From an uncultured Bacteroidales bacterium (GTDB lineage: Bacteria; Bacteroidota; Bacteroidia; Bacteroidales; Paludibacteraceae): a stretch of DNA of 64,000 bases. The position numbers and the translations under genes were made by a program. Within the stretch, counting starts at the first letter, position 1. Each line of letters starts with the position of its first letter. This document shows positions 54,548-61,949 of the stretch, piece after piece. The DNA lies in the NCBI GenBank assembly GCA_902782665.1, contig CACZOA010000009.1:62001-126000 (forward strand), in the 5' to 3' direction. The notes beneath the pieces are model-generated. The model did not search any database. It was not told the origin of the DNA and saw nothing but the letters and a program-made list of their open reading frames with translations.

Positions 54548-54913
54548 ATGAATAGTGCAGATCCTGTATATTACGAAGAATTGAAATTGCGAGCAAGACA
54601 TAATCGCAATAATCCAACAGAAGCAGAATCTTATTTATGGGAGATGCTTCGTGATAAAAAAATGGACGGATACAAATTCCGTCGTCAGCATATTATCGGC
54701 AAATATATTGTCGATTTCATTTGCTTAAGTAAATCTCTTATTGTTGAGGTCGACGGTGGGTATCATGATTCACCAGACCAACAATATGATGATTCAGTCC
54801 GTACCGCTTTCCTTGAAGGACATGGTTATAAAGTCATAAGATTTAGAAATGAGGATGTTATTGCAAACACAGATTTTGTCCTCCAATCAATAAAGACAAA
54901 TCTCTTCAAATAA
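54548..54913 (+). CDS. DUF559 endonuclease-like protein (VSR/PD-(D/E)XK fold)
   Basis: 121 residues with the full DUF559 pattern. It reads ARHNRNNPTEAESYLWEMLRDKKMDGYKFRRQHIIGKYIVDFICLSKSLIVEVDGGYH in order (catalytic-type Glu in EAE, Asp in VDF, Glu in EVDG), then YDDSVRTAFLEGHGYKVIRFRNEDV. This is the very-short-patch-repair nuclease fold. DUF559 proteins are common in Bacteroidota and often multi-copy, without a proven function. The gene has its own promoter and is bracketed by inverted pairs of G/C-block repeats that also extend into the genes on both sides. This is why I suspect it is part of a mobile or formerly mobile unit. Confidence 0.9.
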   Translation: MNSADPVYYEELKLRARHNRNNPTEAESYLWEMLRDKKMDGYKFRRQHIIGKYIVDFICLSKSLIVEVDGGYHDSPDQQYDDSVRTAFLEGHGYKVIRFRNEDVIANTDFVLQSIKTNLFK

Positions 54914-54920
54914 ATTTTTA

Positions 54921-54928
54921 TAATTTTG
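54921..54928 (+). promoter_or_regulatory. -7 promoter element of the NhaC gene
   Basis: TAATTTTG matches TAnnTTTG, 20 nt before the ATG at 54949. Its position supports the ATG upstream of the repeat array as the true start. Confidence 0.5.
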
Positions 54929-54948
54929 CACAAATAATATCCTACAAA

Positions 54949-56292
54949 ATGGAAGAAACAAAAAATAATAATAGATCACAACTCCCCCTTCAGGGGGCTG
55001 GGGGGCTACAACTTCCCCCTTCAGGGGGCAAGGGGGCTGCTTTGGCTCTTTCTCCCCTACTCCTCTTTTTTATATGTTATGTCGGAGGCAGTATCGCGCT
55101 GCATGATTTCTACGCCATCCCAATTATCGTGGCATTCGTGGTGACATGTCTTTACGCCCTCTTTATTTTCCGCAACGACACTTTCAACAACCGTGTGATG
55201 GCATTCGGACGTGGGGCCGGCAACGAGAATATCATGTATATGGTGTTGATATTCATTCTTGCCGGTGGTTTCGCTTCCCTTGCCAAAAGTATAGGTGCAG
55301 TCGACGCTACTGTCAACATGTGTCTTCATTTTCTCCCCACTGCACTTTTGCTTCCTGGTCTGTTCCTCGCAACATGTCTGGTGTCGATGAGTATCGGAAC
55401 ATCAGTAGGTTCGATCGCAGCATTGGTGCCTCTGGCAGCTGGACTTGCAGCACAGACAGGAAACAGTGTGGCACTCTACACTGCCTGCATCGTCGGCGGA
55501 GCATTCTTCGGAGATAATCTTTCCTTCATCAGCGACACAACCATCGTCGCCACTCGCACACAAGGGATTGCCATGCATGAGAAATTCAAGGCCAATATAA
55601 GGATTGTCCTTCCCGCCGCATTGATTGCGATGATGGTATACGTGGTGATAGGATTCGGTTCGAATGCCAACCACACAGTTGAAGCCCCTGATTTCATACG
55701 TGTTCTGCCATACATAGTAGTGTTGGTGACCGCCATTTGCGGAATCAATGTCATTATCGTGCTGACAATAGGAATCATCCTTTGCACTATCCTTGCCCTT
55801 TGCCTAGACGGTGCAGCATTCACCTCTATCCTGCAATCTATCGACGGTGGTGTGAAAGGAATGAGTGAACTGATTATTGTGACATTGCTTGCAGGCGGAC
55901 TGATGGAACTGATCCGCATCAACGGAGGTATAGACATTCTGATGAATGCCATAAAGAGCAAAGTCACCAAACGTCGTGGTGCGGAATTGAGCATCGGAGC
56001 ACTCGTGACAGCAGCCGATTTCTGTACTGCCAACAACACAATCGCAATCCTTACTGTAAGCAGTCTGGCGAAAGAGATTGCCGAGCGATTCAACATTCCC
56101 CCTCGTCGAGTGGCAAGTCTGCTCGATACATGGAGCTGCATCGCACAATCGATCATTCCGTATGGAGCGCAACTCCTCATCGCCTCCGGGCTTGCGGCTA
56201 TCGCGCCGACCGAGATCATAAGCCATCTCGTCTACCCATATATATTAGCAGTCATTACGCTTGGTGTAAGTGTGGTGAAGGGGAAAGATTAA
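54949..56292 (+). CDS. nhaC: Na+/H+ antiporter, NhaC family, with repeat-encoded N-terminus
   Basis: 447 residues with about 11 TM helices. Signature segments are GTSVGSIAALVPLA, GGAFFGDNLSFISDTTIVATRTQG and ADFCTANNTIAILTVSSLAKEI. It exchanges Na+ for H+ at the inner membrane to hold cytoplasmic pH and sodium. Codons about 10-30 (QLPLQGAGGLQLPPSGGKGA) are exactly the right-hand G/C-block repeat pair read in frame; there is no other ATG before the first TM helices. The repeat therefore lengthens the cytosolic N-terminus. A TTG at about 55041, after the repeats, is a poor alternative start. Confidence 0.9.
   Translation: MEETKNNNRSQLPLQGAGGLQLPPSGGKGAALALSPLLLFFICYVGGSIALHDFYAIPIIVAFVVTCLYALFIFRNDTFNNRVMAFGRGAGNENIMYMVLIFILAGGFASLAKSIGAVDATVNMCLHFLPTALLLPGLFLATCLVSMSIGTSVGSIAALVPLAAGLAAQTGNSVALYTACIVGGAFFGDNLSFISDTTIVATRTQGIAMHEKFKANIRIVLPAALIAMMVYVVIGFGSNANHTVEAPDFIRVLPYIVVLVTAICGINVIIVLTIGIILCTILALCLDGAAFTSILQSIDGGVKGMSELIIVTLLAGGLMELIRINGGIDILMNAIKSKVTKRRGAELSIGALVTAADFCTANNTIAILTVSSLAKEIAERFNIPPRRVASLLDTWSCIAQSIIPYGAQLLIASGLAAIAPTEIISHLVYPYILAVITLGVSVVKGKD
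54979..55037. repeat. Right pair of G/C-block repeats, inside nhaC
   Basis: Two tandem units (54979-55006 and 55009-55037), each with CCCCCTTCAGGGGG followed by a second G5 block. It is the inverted counterpart of the pair at 54458-54516, with block order and spacing kept and G/A versus T/C changes between blocks. It is translated as part of NhaC. Confidence 0.85.
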
Positions 56293-56298
56293 AGGCCA

Positions 56299-56413
56299 AT
56301 CTCCAAAAAAGTGTCGAGTAACTGCATTTCTATCTCCAAAAAAGTGTAATATCTGCATGAATTTATCTCCAAAAAAGTGTAGTGTTATTGTGTTTTTATC
56401 TCCAAAAAAGTGT
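56299..56413. repeat. Four 16-bp direct repeats at exact 33-bp spacing
   Basis: ATCTCCAAAAAAGTGT occurs without mismatch at 56299, 56332, 56365 and 56398, each 33 bp from the last, separated by unrelated 17-bp spacers. The last copy runs into the promoter element of the DUF4143 ATPase gene (56413-56420). Copies 2-4 are also followed by TA. Confidence 0.95.
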
Positions 56414-56420
56414 AATTTTG
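56413..56420 (+). promoter_or_regulatory. -7 promoter element of the DUF4143 ATPase gene
   Basis: TAATTTTG matches TAnnTTTG, begins on the last base of the fourth 33-bp-spaced repeat, and lies 18 nt before the ATG. Whatever binds the repeats would sit at the -33 region and upstream. Confidence 0.55.
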
Positions 56421-56438
56421 CCTAAAATTCAATAATTT

Positions 56439-57743
56439 ATGAAACGAGAGATATATAACGATTTATTACATTGGAAAAACAATGAAGATAGAAAGCCTTT
56501 GATAATTCAAGGAGCTCGACAGGTTGGCAAAACATGGATGATGAAAGAATTTGGAGCACAGGAATACAAACATACTATTTATATCAACTGTGACGACGAA
56601 CCTTTAATGCAAAATGTATTTGAAAAGGATTATGATATGGAACGCATCCTTTTTGAAATACAAGTCATAAGTGGAATCAAGCCCGAACCTGAAAAAACGC
56701 TTATTATTTTAGACGAAATACAAGAAGTACCAAGAGGAATACATGCCTTAAAATATTTTTGTGAAAAGGCTCGTGAATACCACATAATGGTGGCAGGTTC
56801 TTTTTTAGGAATTGCACTACAAGACGGGACGTCTTTCCCTGTTGGGAAAGTAGATTTACTATATATGTATCCGATGAATTTTTCCGAATTCATCAATGAA
56901 ATCAATCCAACTCTTGGTGATTTATTAAAAAGCCAGAGATGGGACAGTATTGCTACTTTTCATGATAAATTAGTCGAGATTCTACGACTCTATTATTTTT
57001 TAGGAGGAATGCCAGAAGTAGTGCAATCATATATAAATAATAAAGATTTGAGTAAAGTTCGACAAAAACAGAAAAATATTCTTGCCACATACAGAAACGA
57101 TTTTTCCAAACATAGCGGCAACAACGTAGCTATCAAGATAAGGCAAACATTTGACTCAATTCCATCACAATTGGCTAAAGAAAACAAAAAGTTTATCTTT
57201 AACGTCATAAAGAAAGGTGCTAGGGCAGCAGAGTATGAATTAGCCATACAATGGTTGATAGATTGTGGAATTGTATACAAAGTCAACAGAATCAGAGAAT
57301 TCCGTCAGCCCTTGAAATTCTATGAAGATCTTTCAGCATTCAAGTTATTTCTTTTGGATTGCGGATTATTCGGATGTATGAACGAAACGGCTCCTGAAGA
57401 CGTATTATTAAGCAATAACGCATTTGTAGAATACAAAGGTGCTTTTACCGAAATCTTTGTGATGCAACAATTAGTGTCTGAAGGTTACACACCATACTAT
57501 TGGAGTAAAGAACAATCTGATGGAGAATTGGATTTTATAATACAAATGGATGGGGGAATAGTCCCAATTGAAGTGAAAGCCGAAGAAAATGTCAGAGCAA
57601 AATCACTACATCAATTTATTAAAGAACATCCAGAATTTAAAGGTCTTAGATTTTCCATGAAAGGATTCCAAGAACAAGATTGGATGACAAACATTCCTTT
57701 GTACGCCATCAACCAATATATCAGAAGAAAGAACAAGAATTGA
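56439..57743 (+). CDS. DUF4143 AAA ATPase (AAA_14 type)
   Basis: 434 residues. Walker A GARQVGKT (about residues 25-32) and Walker B LIILDEIQEVP belong to an AAA_14 domain (about 18-150). MYPMNFSEFI and YFLGGMPEVVQSYI follow, and a DUF4143 domain occupies about 205-380. The C-terminus contains SDGELDFIIQMDGGIVPIEVKAEE, a PD-(D/E)XK-like core with D...ExK. These ATPases are very common and variable in number in Bacteroidales; the role is unknown, although links to mobile elements or defence have been suggested. It sits directly behind the phased 33-bp repeats. A decayed relative is at 44018-45109. Confidence 0.9.
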   Translation: MKREIYNDLLHWKNNEDRKPLIIQGARQVGKTWMMKEFGAQEYKHTIYINCDDEPLMQNVFEKDYDMERILFEIQVISGIKPEPEKTLIILDEIQEVPRGIHALKYFCEKAREYHIMVAGSFLGIALQDGTSFPVGKVDLLYMYPMNFSEFINEINPTLGDLLKSQRWDSIATFHDKLVEILRLYYFLGGMPEVVQSYINNKDLSKVRQKQKNILATYRNDFSKHSGNNVAIKIRQTFDSIPSQLAKENKKFIFNVIKKGARAAEYELAIQWLIDCGIVYKVNRIREFRQPLKFYEDLSAFKLFLLDCGLFGCMNETAPEDVLLSNNAFVEYKGAFTEIFVMQQLVSEGYTPYYWSKEQSDGELDFIIQMDGGIVPIEVKAEENVRAKSLHQFIKEHPEFKGLRFSMKGFQEQDWMTNIPLYAINQYIRRKNKN

Positions 57744-57803
57744 CGCGCTAGATAAGAAATCAAGTTCTTTCTGCAAAAATAAGATCGAACTGTCATAATA
57801 TCT

Positions 57804-57832
57804 GTTGAGACGTCACATTATGGCGTCTCAAC
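57804..57832 (+). terminator. GAGACG-family hairpin downstream of the DUF4143 gene
   Basis: A perfect 9-bp inverted repeat (GTTGAGACG / CGTCTCAAC, 11-nt loop), 60 nt past the stop codon, with a weak T tract. Confidence 0.55.
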
Positions 57833-57952
57833 CCCATTCTTCAAACCGTACAAAAAAGTTCATTTTATAGAATATACTTCCATAGATTTAACCTATTTCT
57901 AAAATCATATTCTAATTTTTCAAATCTTCATAGTCAATATATCAAGTCGCCA

Positions 57953-57960
57953 TACCTTTG
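57953..57960 (+). promoter_or_regulatory. -7 promoter element of metY
   Basis: TACCTTTG matches TAnnTTTG, 58 nt before the metY start codon. No clear -33 TTTG. The leader shows no recognisable SAM riboswitch. Confidence 0.5.
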
Positions 57961-58018
57961 CAATGTCAAAAGACAAGAAGAAATAACAAATTGGTTTAAC
58001 TAAAAAAAGATAAAGATT

Positions 58019-59308
58019 ATGGCACAGAAAAAACTTCATTTCGAGACACTACAACTTCATGTAGGACAGGAGAATCCAGATCCAGCAACAGGTTCACGCG
58101 CAGTACCTATTTACCAGACTGCTTCTTACGTATTCAACAATGCACAGCACGCTGCCGATCGTTTCGGTCTTCGTGACGCAGGTAATATATACGGTCGTTT
58201 GACTAACACTACTCAGAGTGTTTTCGAAGAAAGAGTAGCAGCACTTGAAGGTGGAGTTGCAGGACTTGCAGTAGCATCAGGAGCAGCGTCGATCACATAC
58301 GCATTACAGAACATTCTTCAGAACGGTGATCACCTAGTTGCAGCAGACAACCTTTACGGTGGATCTTACAACCTTATCACACATACACTTTCAACTCAGG
58401 GAATCAGCAATACAATCGTAGACTTCTCAGATTTCGATGCAATTGAGAAGGCAATCAAGCCAAACACAAAAGCCCTATACGCTGAGACACTTGGTAATCC
58501 TAACAGTGATGTGCTTGACATCGACAAGGTAGCGGCTATCGCACACAAGCATAACATTCCATTGATCGTCGACAACACATTCGGAACTCCATTCCTAATC
58601 CGTCCAATCGAGCACGGTGCAGATATCGTTGTTCACTCAGCGACTAAGTTTATCGGTGGACACGGAACATCTCTTGGAGGAGTTATTGTAGACGGTGGAA
58701 CATTCAACTGGAAGGCAAACGCAGACAAGTTCCCTACTCTAGCAAAACCAGATCCATCATACCATGGAGCTGTATTCGCAGACGTTGCTGGAGCCGCAGC
58801 ATTCGTGACACGTATCCGTGCGGTGATCCTTCGTGACACAGGAGCTACACTTTCTCCATTCAACGCGTTCATCCTTCTTCAGGGTCTTGAGACTCTATCA
58901 TTGAGAGTAGAGCGTCACGTTGAGAACACATTGAAGGTTGTAGACTTCCTTAACAACCATCCAAAAGTATCTAAAGTCAACCATCCAGCTCTTTCAAGCC
59001 ACAGAGACAATGCTCTTTACAAGAAGTATTTCCCTAACGGAGGAGCATCTATCTTCACATTCGAGATCAAGGGCGGACAAAACGAGGCATGGAAGTTTAT
59101 CGACTCATTGAAGATCTTCTCTCTTCTTGCAAACGTTGCAGACGTGAAGAGCCTTGTGATCCATCCATACACAACAACTCACTCACAGTTGTCACCAGAA
59201 GAGTTGGCTCAGCAGCACATCACACCTTCTACAGTCAGATTGAGTATCGGAACAGAGCACATCGACGATATTCTTGATGACTTGAAGCAGGCTTTGGATC
59301 AGATTTAA
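58019..59308 (+). CDS. metY: O-acetylhomoserine sulfhydrylase (aminocarboxypropyltransferase)
   Basis: 429 residues, the length of MetY rather than MetB/MetC (about 380-390). It is a fold-type I PLP enzyme of the Cys/Met-metabolism family: LHVGQENPDPATGSRAVPIYQTASYVF at the start, YGRLTNTTQSVFEERVAALEGG, NLYGGSYNL, VDNTFGTPFLIRP, and the PLP lysine at about 210 in VHSATKFIGGHGTSLGG. It makes homocysteine from O-acetylhomoserine and sulfide in the cytoplasm. Codon use is highly biased, so strong expression is likely. It is a single-gene unit with its own promoter. Confidence 0.94.
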   Translation: MAQKKLHFETLQLHVGQENPDPATGSRAVPIYQTASYVFNNAQHAADRFGLRDAGNIYGRLTNTTQSVFEERVAALEGGVAGLAVASGAASITYALQNILQNGDHLVAADNLYGGSYNLITHTLSTQGISNTIVDFSDFDAIEKAIKPNTKALYAETLGNPNSDVLDIDKVAAIAHKHNIPLIVDNTFGTPFLIRPIEHGADIVVHSATKFIGGHGTSLGGVIVDGGTFNWKANADKFPTLAKPDPSYHGAVFADVAGAAAFVTRIRAVILRDTGATLSPFNAFILLQGLETLSLRVERHVENTLKVVDFLNNHPKVSKVNHPALSSHRDNALYKKYFPNGGASIFTFEIKGGQNEAWKFIDSLKIFSLLANVADVKSLVIHPYTTTHSQLSPEELAQQHITPSTVRLSIGTEHIDDILDDLKQALDQI

Positions 59309-59613
59309 TATTGTCACACTAAAAGGAGGATTGTTAAGGGCCTTGTTTGATAAATTTGGGGCCCTAACTCCCTTCTCCATTTGCTTTATGCAATGAATTC
59401 AATCGTATAGTATTTTGAGCATAAAATTAAAACAGTTCTTAAATTATAACAGAAAATGCGTCTATCTTTTTTAAGGAATCGGTTGTGGGCACTATGGAAT
59501 GTGTCATGACATGACACAAAATATTTGTGGGTTTTCCAAGCGTCTCTTTGCACAAAGGAATTGAATTAAAATCGGGCGTCATTTTCTGTTTCATGACTTA
59601 AAAATTAATTGAT
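59309..59613. other. 305-bp intergenic region with a perfect palindrome
   Basis: Contains an AGGGCC/GGCCCT pair around 59336-59366 that may form a weak stem, and TGTGTCATGACATGACACA at 59500-59518. The rest is A/T-rich with no ORF or RNA gene recognised. Confidence 0.55.
59500..59518. promoter_or_regulatory. Palindromic candidate operator upstream of the GNAT gene
   Basis: TGTGTCATGACATGACACA is a perfect 9-bp inverted repeat with a 1-base centre, typical of a site for a dimeric regulator. It lies 95 nt upstream of the GNAT start codon. Confidence 0.45.
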
Positions 59614-60081
59614 ATGGCACAGATTGAAACTTGGAAACCCCAATACACGAAATATTTTGAAGCTCTCAACCGTGGTTGGATTGTTCGCTTCTTTGACGAA
59701 AACACAATCGAGCCATTTGAAGTGGAACTTCTAACCAATCCTAAAAAAGAGATTCTCGATAAAGGAGGGCATCTGTTTTTTGCGACTGAAAGCGGAAATG
59801 TTCTTGGATGCGTCGCTCTTCTGAAGCATGGTGAGACGGAATATGAAATCTCCAAACTGGCAGTGGATCCGTCGGCACAAGGCAAAGGTGTAGCCAAACA
59901 ATTGTTTGACGCGATATTCAACTACGCAAAAAACAACAACATCAGTAAATTAATCCTAGAAACCAACACCAAGTTGAAAGCGGCAATGGGTCTCTACAAC
60001 AAGTATGGTTTCAGCGAAGTGAAAGATTTTACACCTCACTACACAAGAGTTAACATCAAATTCGAGAAACTACTAAGCTGA
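59614..60081 (+). CDS. GNAT-family N-acetyltransferase
   Basis: 155 residues. The acetyl-CoA-binding region is YEISKLAVDPSAQGKGVAKQLFDAIFNYAKNNNISKLILETNTKLKAAMGLYNKYGFSEVKDF, including the Q-x-x-G-x-A loop (QGKGVA). The N-terminal part FEALNRGWIVRFF...EILDKGGHLFFATESGNVLGCVALLKHG resembles the MarR-associated or yjcF-type GNAT proteins of Bacteroidota. The acetyl acceptor is unknown. It has a terminator downstream and a palindromic candidate operator in its leader region. Confidence 0.9.
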   Translation: MAQIETWKPQYTKYFEALNRGWIVRFFDENTIEPFEVELLTNPKKEILDKGGHLFFATESGNVLGCVALLKHGETEYEISKLAVDPSAQGKGVAKQLFDAIFNYAKNNNISKLILETNTKLKAAMGLYNKYGFSEVKDFTPHYTRVNIKFEKLLS

Positions 60082-60116
60082 CATAAAAAGTCATAATGCC
60101 ATAATGTTAACCAGGG

Positions 60117-60144
60117 AGGGCATGTCATTACGACATGCCCTTTC
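60117..60144 (+). terminator. Terminator after the GNAT gene
   Basis: A perfect 10-bp stem (AGGGCATGTC / GACATGCCCT, loop ATTAC) is followed by TTTCCTT, 35 nt after the stop codon. Confidence 0.85.
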
Positions 60145-60169
60145 CTTATTATAGTTCATACCACATTCA

Positions 60170-60244
60170 TCAAATCAAAATACATAGCGATGGCAGAATA
60201 TTATGTTCCGAAGTCAGTCGAATGATTCCAGATTTCTGTTCCAT
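60170..60244 (-). pseudogene. Remnant of a GNAT-type toxin gene
   Basis: A 24-codon frame begins 3 nt after the antitoxin-like gene and reads MEQKSGIIRLTSEHNILPSL before ending. The start (RLT.EHNILPS) resembles the opening of GNAT toxins whose next residues would be FDCG.DDLN. Here it stops at once, and no continuation of the acetyltransferase domain is found before the terminator at 60117. I read it as a toxin that was deleted, leaving only its first codons. Confidence 0.35.
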
Positions 60245-60247
60245 AGA

Positions 60248-60415
60248 TTATTTGGGCAGTTTAGCCAACATTGTCTTAAATCTGTTCACACTATTTTCTA
60301 AACGTATACGCTCTGTCCTACGGATTGTCTCTGATGGAATTGTAGACGCTGCTTGAATAAAAGCTGTTGCATCTTTACCTGTAATAATAGGTGTGTTACG
60401 TATTGGTCTTGCCAT
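60248..60415 (-). CDS. Small antitoxin-like protein of a GNAT-type toxin-antitoxin pair
   Basis: 55 residues on the minus strand, starting MARPIRNTPIITGKDATAFIQ. The RPI-TP-I-GKDA-F pattern is shared by short Bacteroidota proteins (typically RPIxETPVLxGKDAxxF) encoded just before GNAT toxins such as the AtaT/TacT type. The second half (ETIRRTERIRLENSVNRFKTML) is helical and basic. The partner gene is reduced to a 24-codon stub directly downstream (60170-60244), so this may be an orphan antitoxin. The opposite-strand ORF covering the same DNA is a shadow. Family assignment is by pattern memory, so confidence is moderate. Confidence 0.5.
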   Translation of the reverse strand: MARPIRNTPIITGKDATAFIQAASTIPSETIRRTERIRLENSVNRFKTMLAKLPK

Positions 60416-60522
60416 AATAAAATTTTACTGTCCGTTTAAAAAAACGTCCCTCACATCAACTGCAAAAGTTAACTAACAAGACAAAAGTATGAATTTTTTT
60501 CATTAGCAAACAAGAATCAAAT

Positions 60523-60557
60523 AAAAAAGCAGCAGAAGCACTGCCTCTACTGCTTTC
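60523..60557 (-). terminator. Terminator of the frameshifted lipoprotein gene
   Basis: On the minus strand, AAAGCAGTAGAG pairs with CTTCTGCTGCTTT (imperfect) and is followed by a T6 run. It starts 6 nt after the restored stop codon at 60563, supporting that gene end. Confidence 0.7.
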
Positions 60558-60562
60558 CTTAT

Positions 60563-61116
60563 TTACTTTGGATCTAGCAAATGTCCATCATCATAACGTT
60601 CATCAAAAAAATTTCCTTTCTTTGCATATAAGCATACGATAACACGTATGTACTTGTCGTTTATGTTATATGCCTTGACAAGCCAACTCTGATTATCTTT
60701 ACAAAAAAGAACGCCTTATCTTTTCCTACTGTCCTTGGACCATCTAAAACTGTCTTAGATGAACTCATTCCTCCAATATTCAACCAATACAGACGCATCC
60801 CAGTATTCGTACTCACATTTTTTGCCTGTGCCGCATAATCATTGGTTATCTGATTGATGTCTTCCTGAACGTTTGTTGATGCATACCACATTTCAAAACC
60901 ATATCTATTGTCAATCACTGTGTCCTGTGGTCTCTCTATAGGAGTCATTGATGCTGTCCTACACTCACTGATACCAATGGAATCTTGCATAGACTTACTC
61001 ATTGATGCATATAAGTCCTTTACTTCATCGTCATCATCCTTATCACATGAGGATGCTAAAATAGACATACTGATAACCGAAATTATCAATAAAATAGTCT
61101 TAAAACTTTTTTTCAT
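60563..61116 (-). pseudogene. Lipoprotein of unknown function, frameshifted in a T6 run
   Basis: The 5' frame (61116 to 60661) encodes 151 residues with a lipoprotein signal (MKKSFKTILLIISVISMSILASSC, Cys24), followed by an acidic DKDDDDE linker and TGMRLYWLNIGGMSSSKTVLDGP. In the minus strand, the run TTCTTTTTTGT breaks the frame. Adding one T continues the protein as CKDNQSWLVKAYNINDKYIRVIVCLYAKKGNFFDERYDD and more, with a coherent stop at 60563 and a terminator just beyond. The complete form would be about 184 residues. The family is unknown. It could be a true mutation, a phase-variable tract, slippage, or a sequencing error. Confidence 0.75.
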
Positions 61117-61246
61117 ATTTTTGCTTTTTGTTGATTGGTTTTCGGCAAAAATAATGTTTTCAATGGCTCGCCAACTATTCGCTATATACTATATACTATA
61201 TTTTAATATTTTTGTAACAACTATATCTCTCTTCCTCTGCCGACGT

Positions 61247-61714
61247 CTACTCCCCCCTCAACTCCTTCAGTTTCTCGACCCAAATTCTTGCGGCACACTC
61301 CACCATACGTGGACATGGACGTTTGGCGTAGTATTCAGCAGTGCGAGCTTCTGGCACATGCGTCGTCTTCTTTTCTTTCAACTGCCCTAACAGGTCAGCA
61401 CACCTGATCGATCCGTTCTGCTCCTTAAACTTTGCAGCCAGCTCCTGCACCACCTTATAATTAAACGACTTTGACGCAGCATCTTCCGGCTCTGTCTGTC
61501 CACACTCCAATCCAGCGAGGAGGAACATTCCGCTCGCGGCTCCACACGTCTCCCTCATTCTGCCTATTCCAGCGCCAAACGACGCCGACATCCTCAACGC
61601 CTGCTCTTCCGTGAAACCATACATGTCGGCAAACGCCGCCACCACCGACTGCGAACAATTGAAGCCACTATTGAAAAGTGCTACCGCCTTCTCTATTCTT
61701 TCTTCGTAATCCAT
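61247..61714 (-). CDS. C_GCAxxG_C_C family protein
   Basis: 155 residues with the motif set that names the family: FNCSQSVVAAF (first Cys, about residue 20), GAGIGRMRETCGAASGMFLLAGL (C-G-A-A-x-G), then SIRCADLLG and the C-terminal RPCPRMVECAARI. The spacing of Cys residues suggests a redox-active or metal-binding protein, found mainly in anaerobes. The biochemical role is unknown. No signal peptide. It is a single gene on the minus strand, divergent from the restriction-like gene at 61950. Confidence 0.88.
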   Translation of the reverse strand: MDYEERIEKAVALFNSGFNCSQSVVAAFADMYGFTEEQALRMSASFGAGIGRMRETCGAASGMFLLAGLECGQTEPEDAASKSFNYKVVQELAAKFKEQNGSIRCADLLGQLKEKKTTHVPEARTAEYYAKRPCPRMVECAARIWVEKLKELRGE

Positions 61715-61949
61715 GACAATAAATGATTATTCTTATGCAAAGATAATGGATTTTTGTATAAGCTTCGATCCAATGCTTCTAATCGACTTGTCAAAAAGTT
61801 TATAGATACCGTCAGTCAAACAAAAAAAATCGATAATTTTGGGCTCTGTAATTATGGCGTTGTTGTTTTTATTTTCTCTAGAGACAACACTTTAAACAAA
61901 ATAATCAATCTGTAAATTCGTCGAATTGACGTTAATACTATCATAGCTT

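Noticed and set aside
56299-56413. 33-bp-spaced repeats as a CRISPR array
   Set aside because: The repeat is only 16 bp, spacers are 17 bp, there are four copies, and no cas gene is nearby.
56357-56425. 22-codon leader peptide reading through two of the 16-bp repeats
   Set aside because: No ribosome-binding site, and the frame opens inside a spacer; the upstream repeats lack a start codon in this frame. DNA-level function is more likely.
57744-58018. SAM riboswitch upstream of metY
   Set aside because: No helix set or conserved core typical of known SAM riboswitches was recognised; only a short GAGACG hairpin is present.
60135-60356. Plus-strand 73-residue ORF
   Set aside because: It is opposite the antitoxin-like gene, starts inside a terminator stem and has no protein-like pattern.
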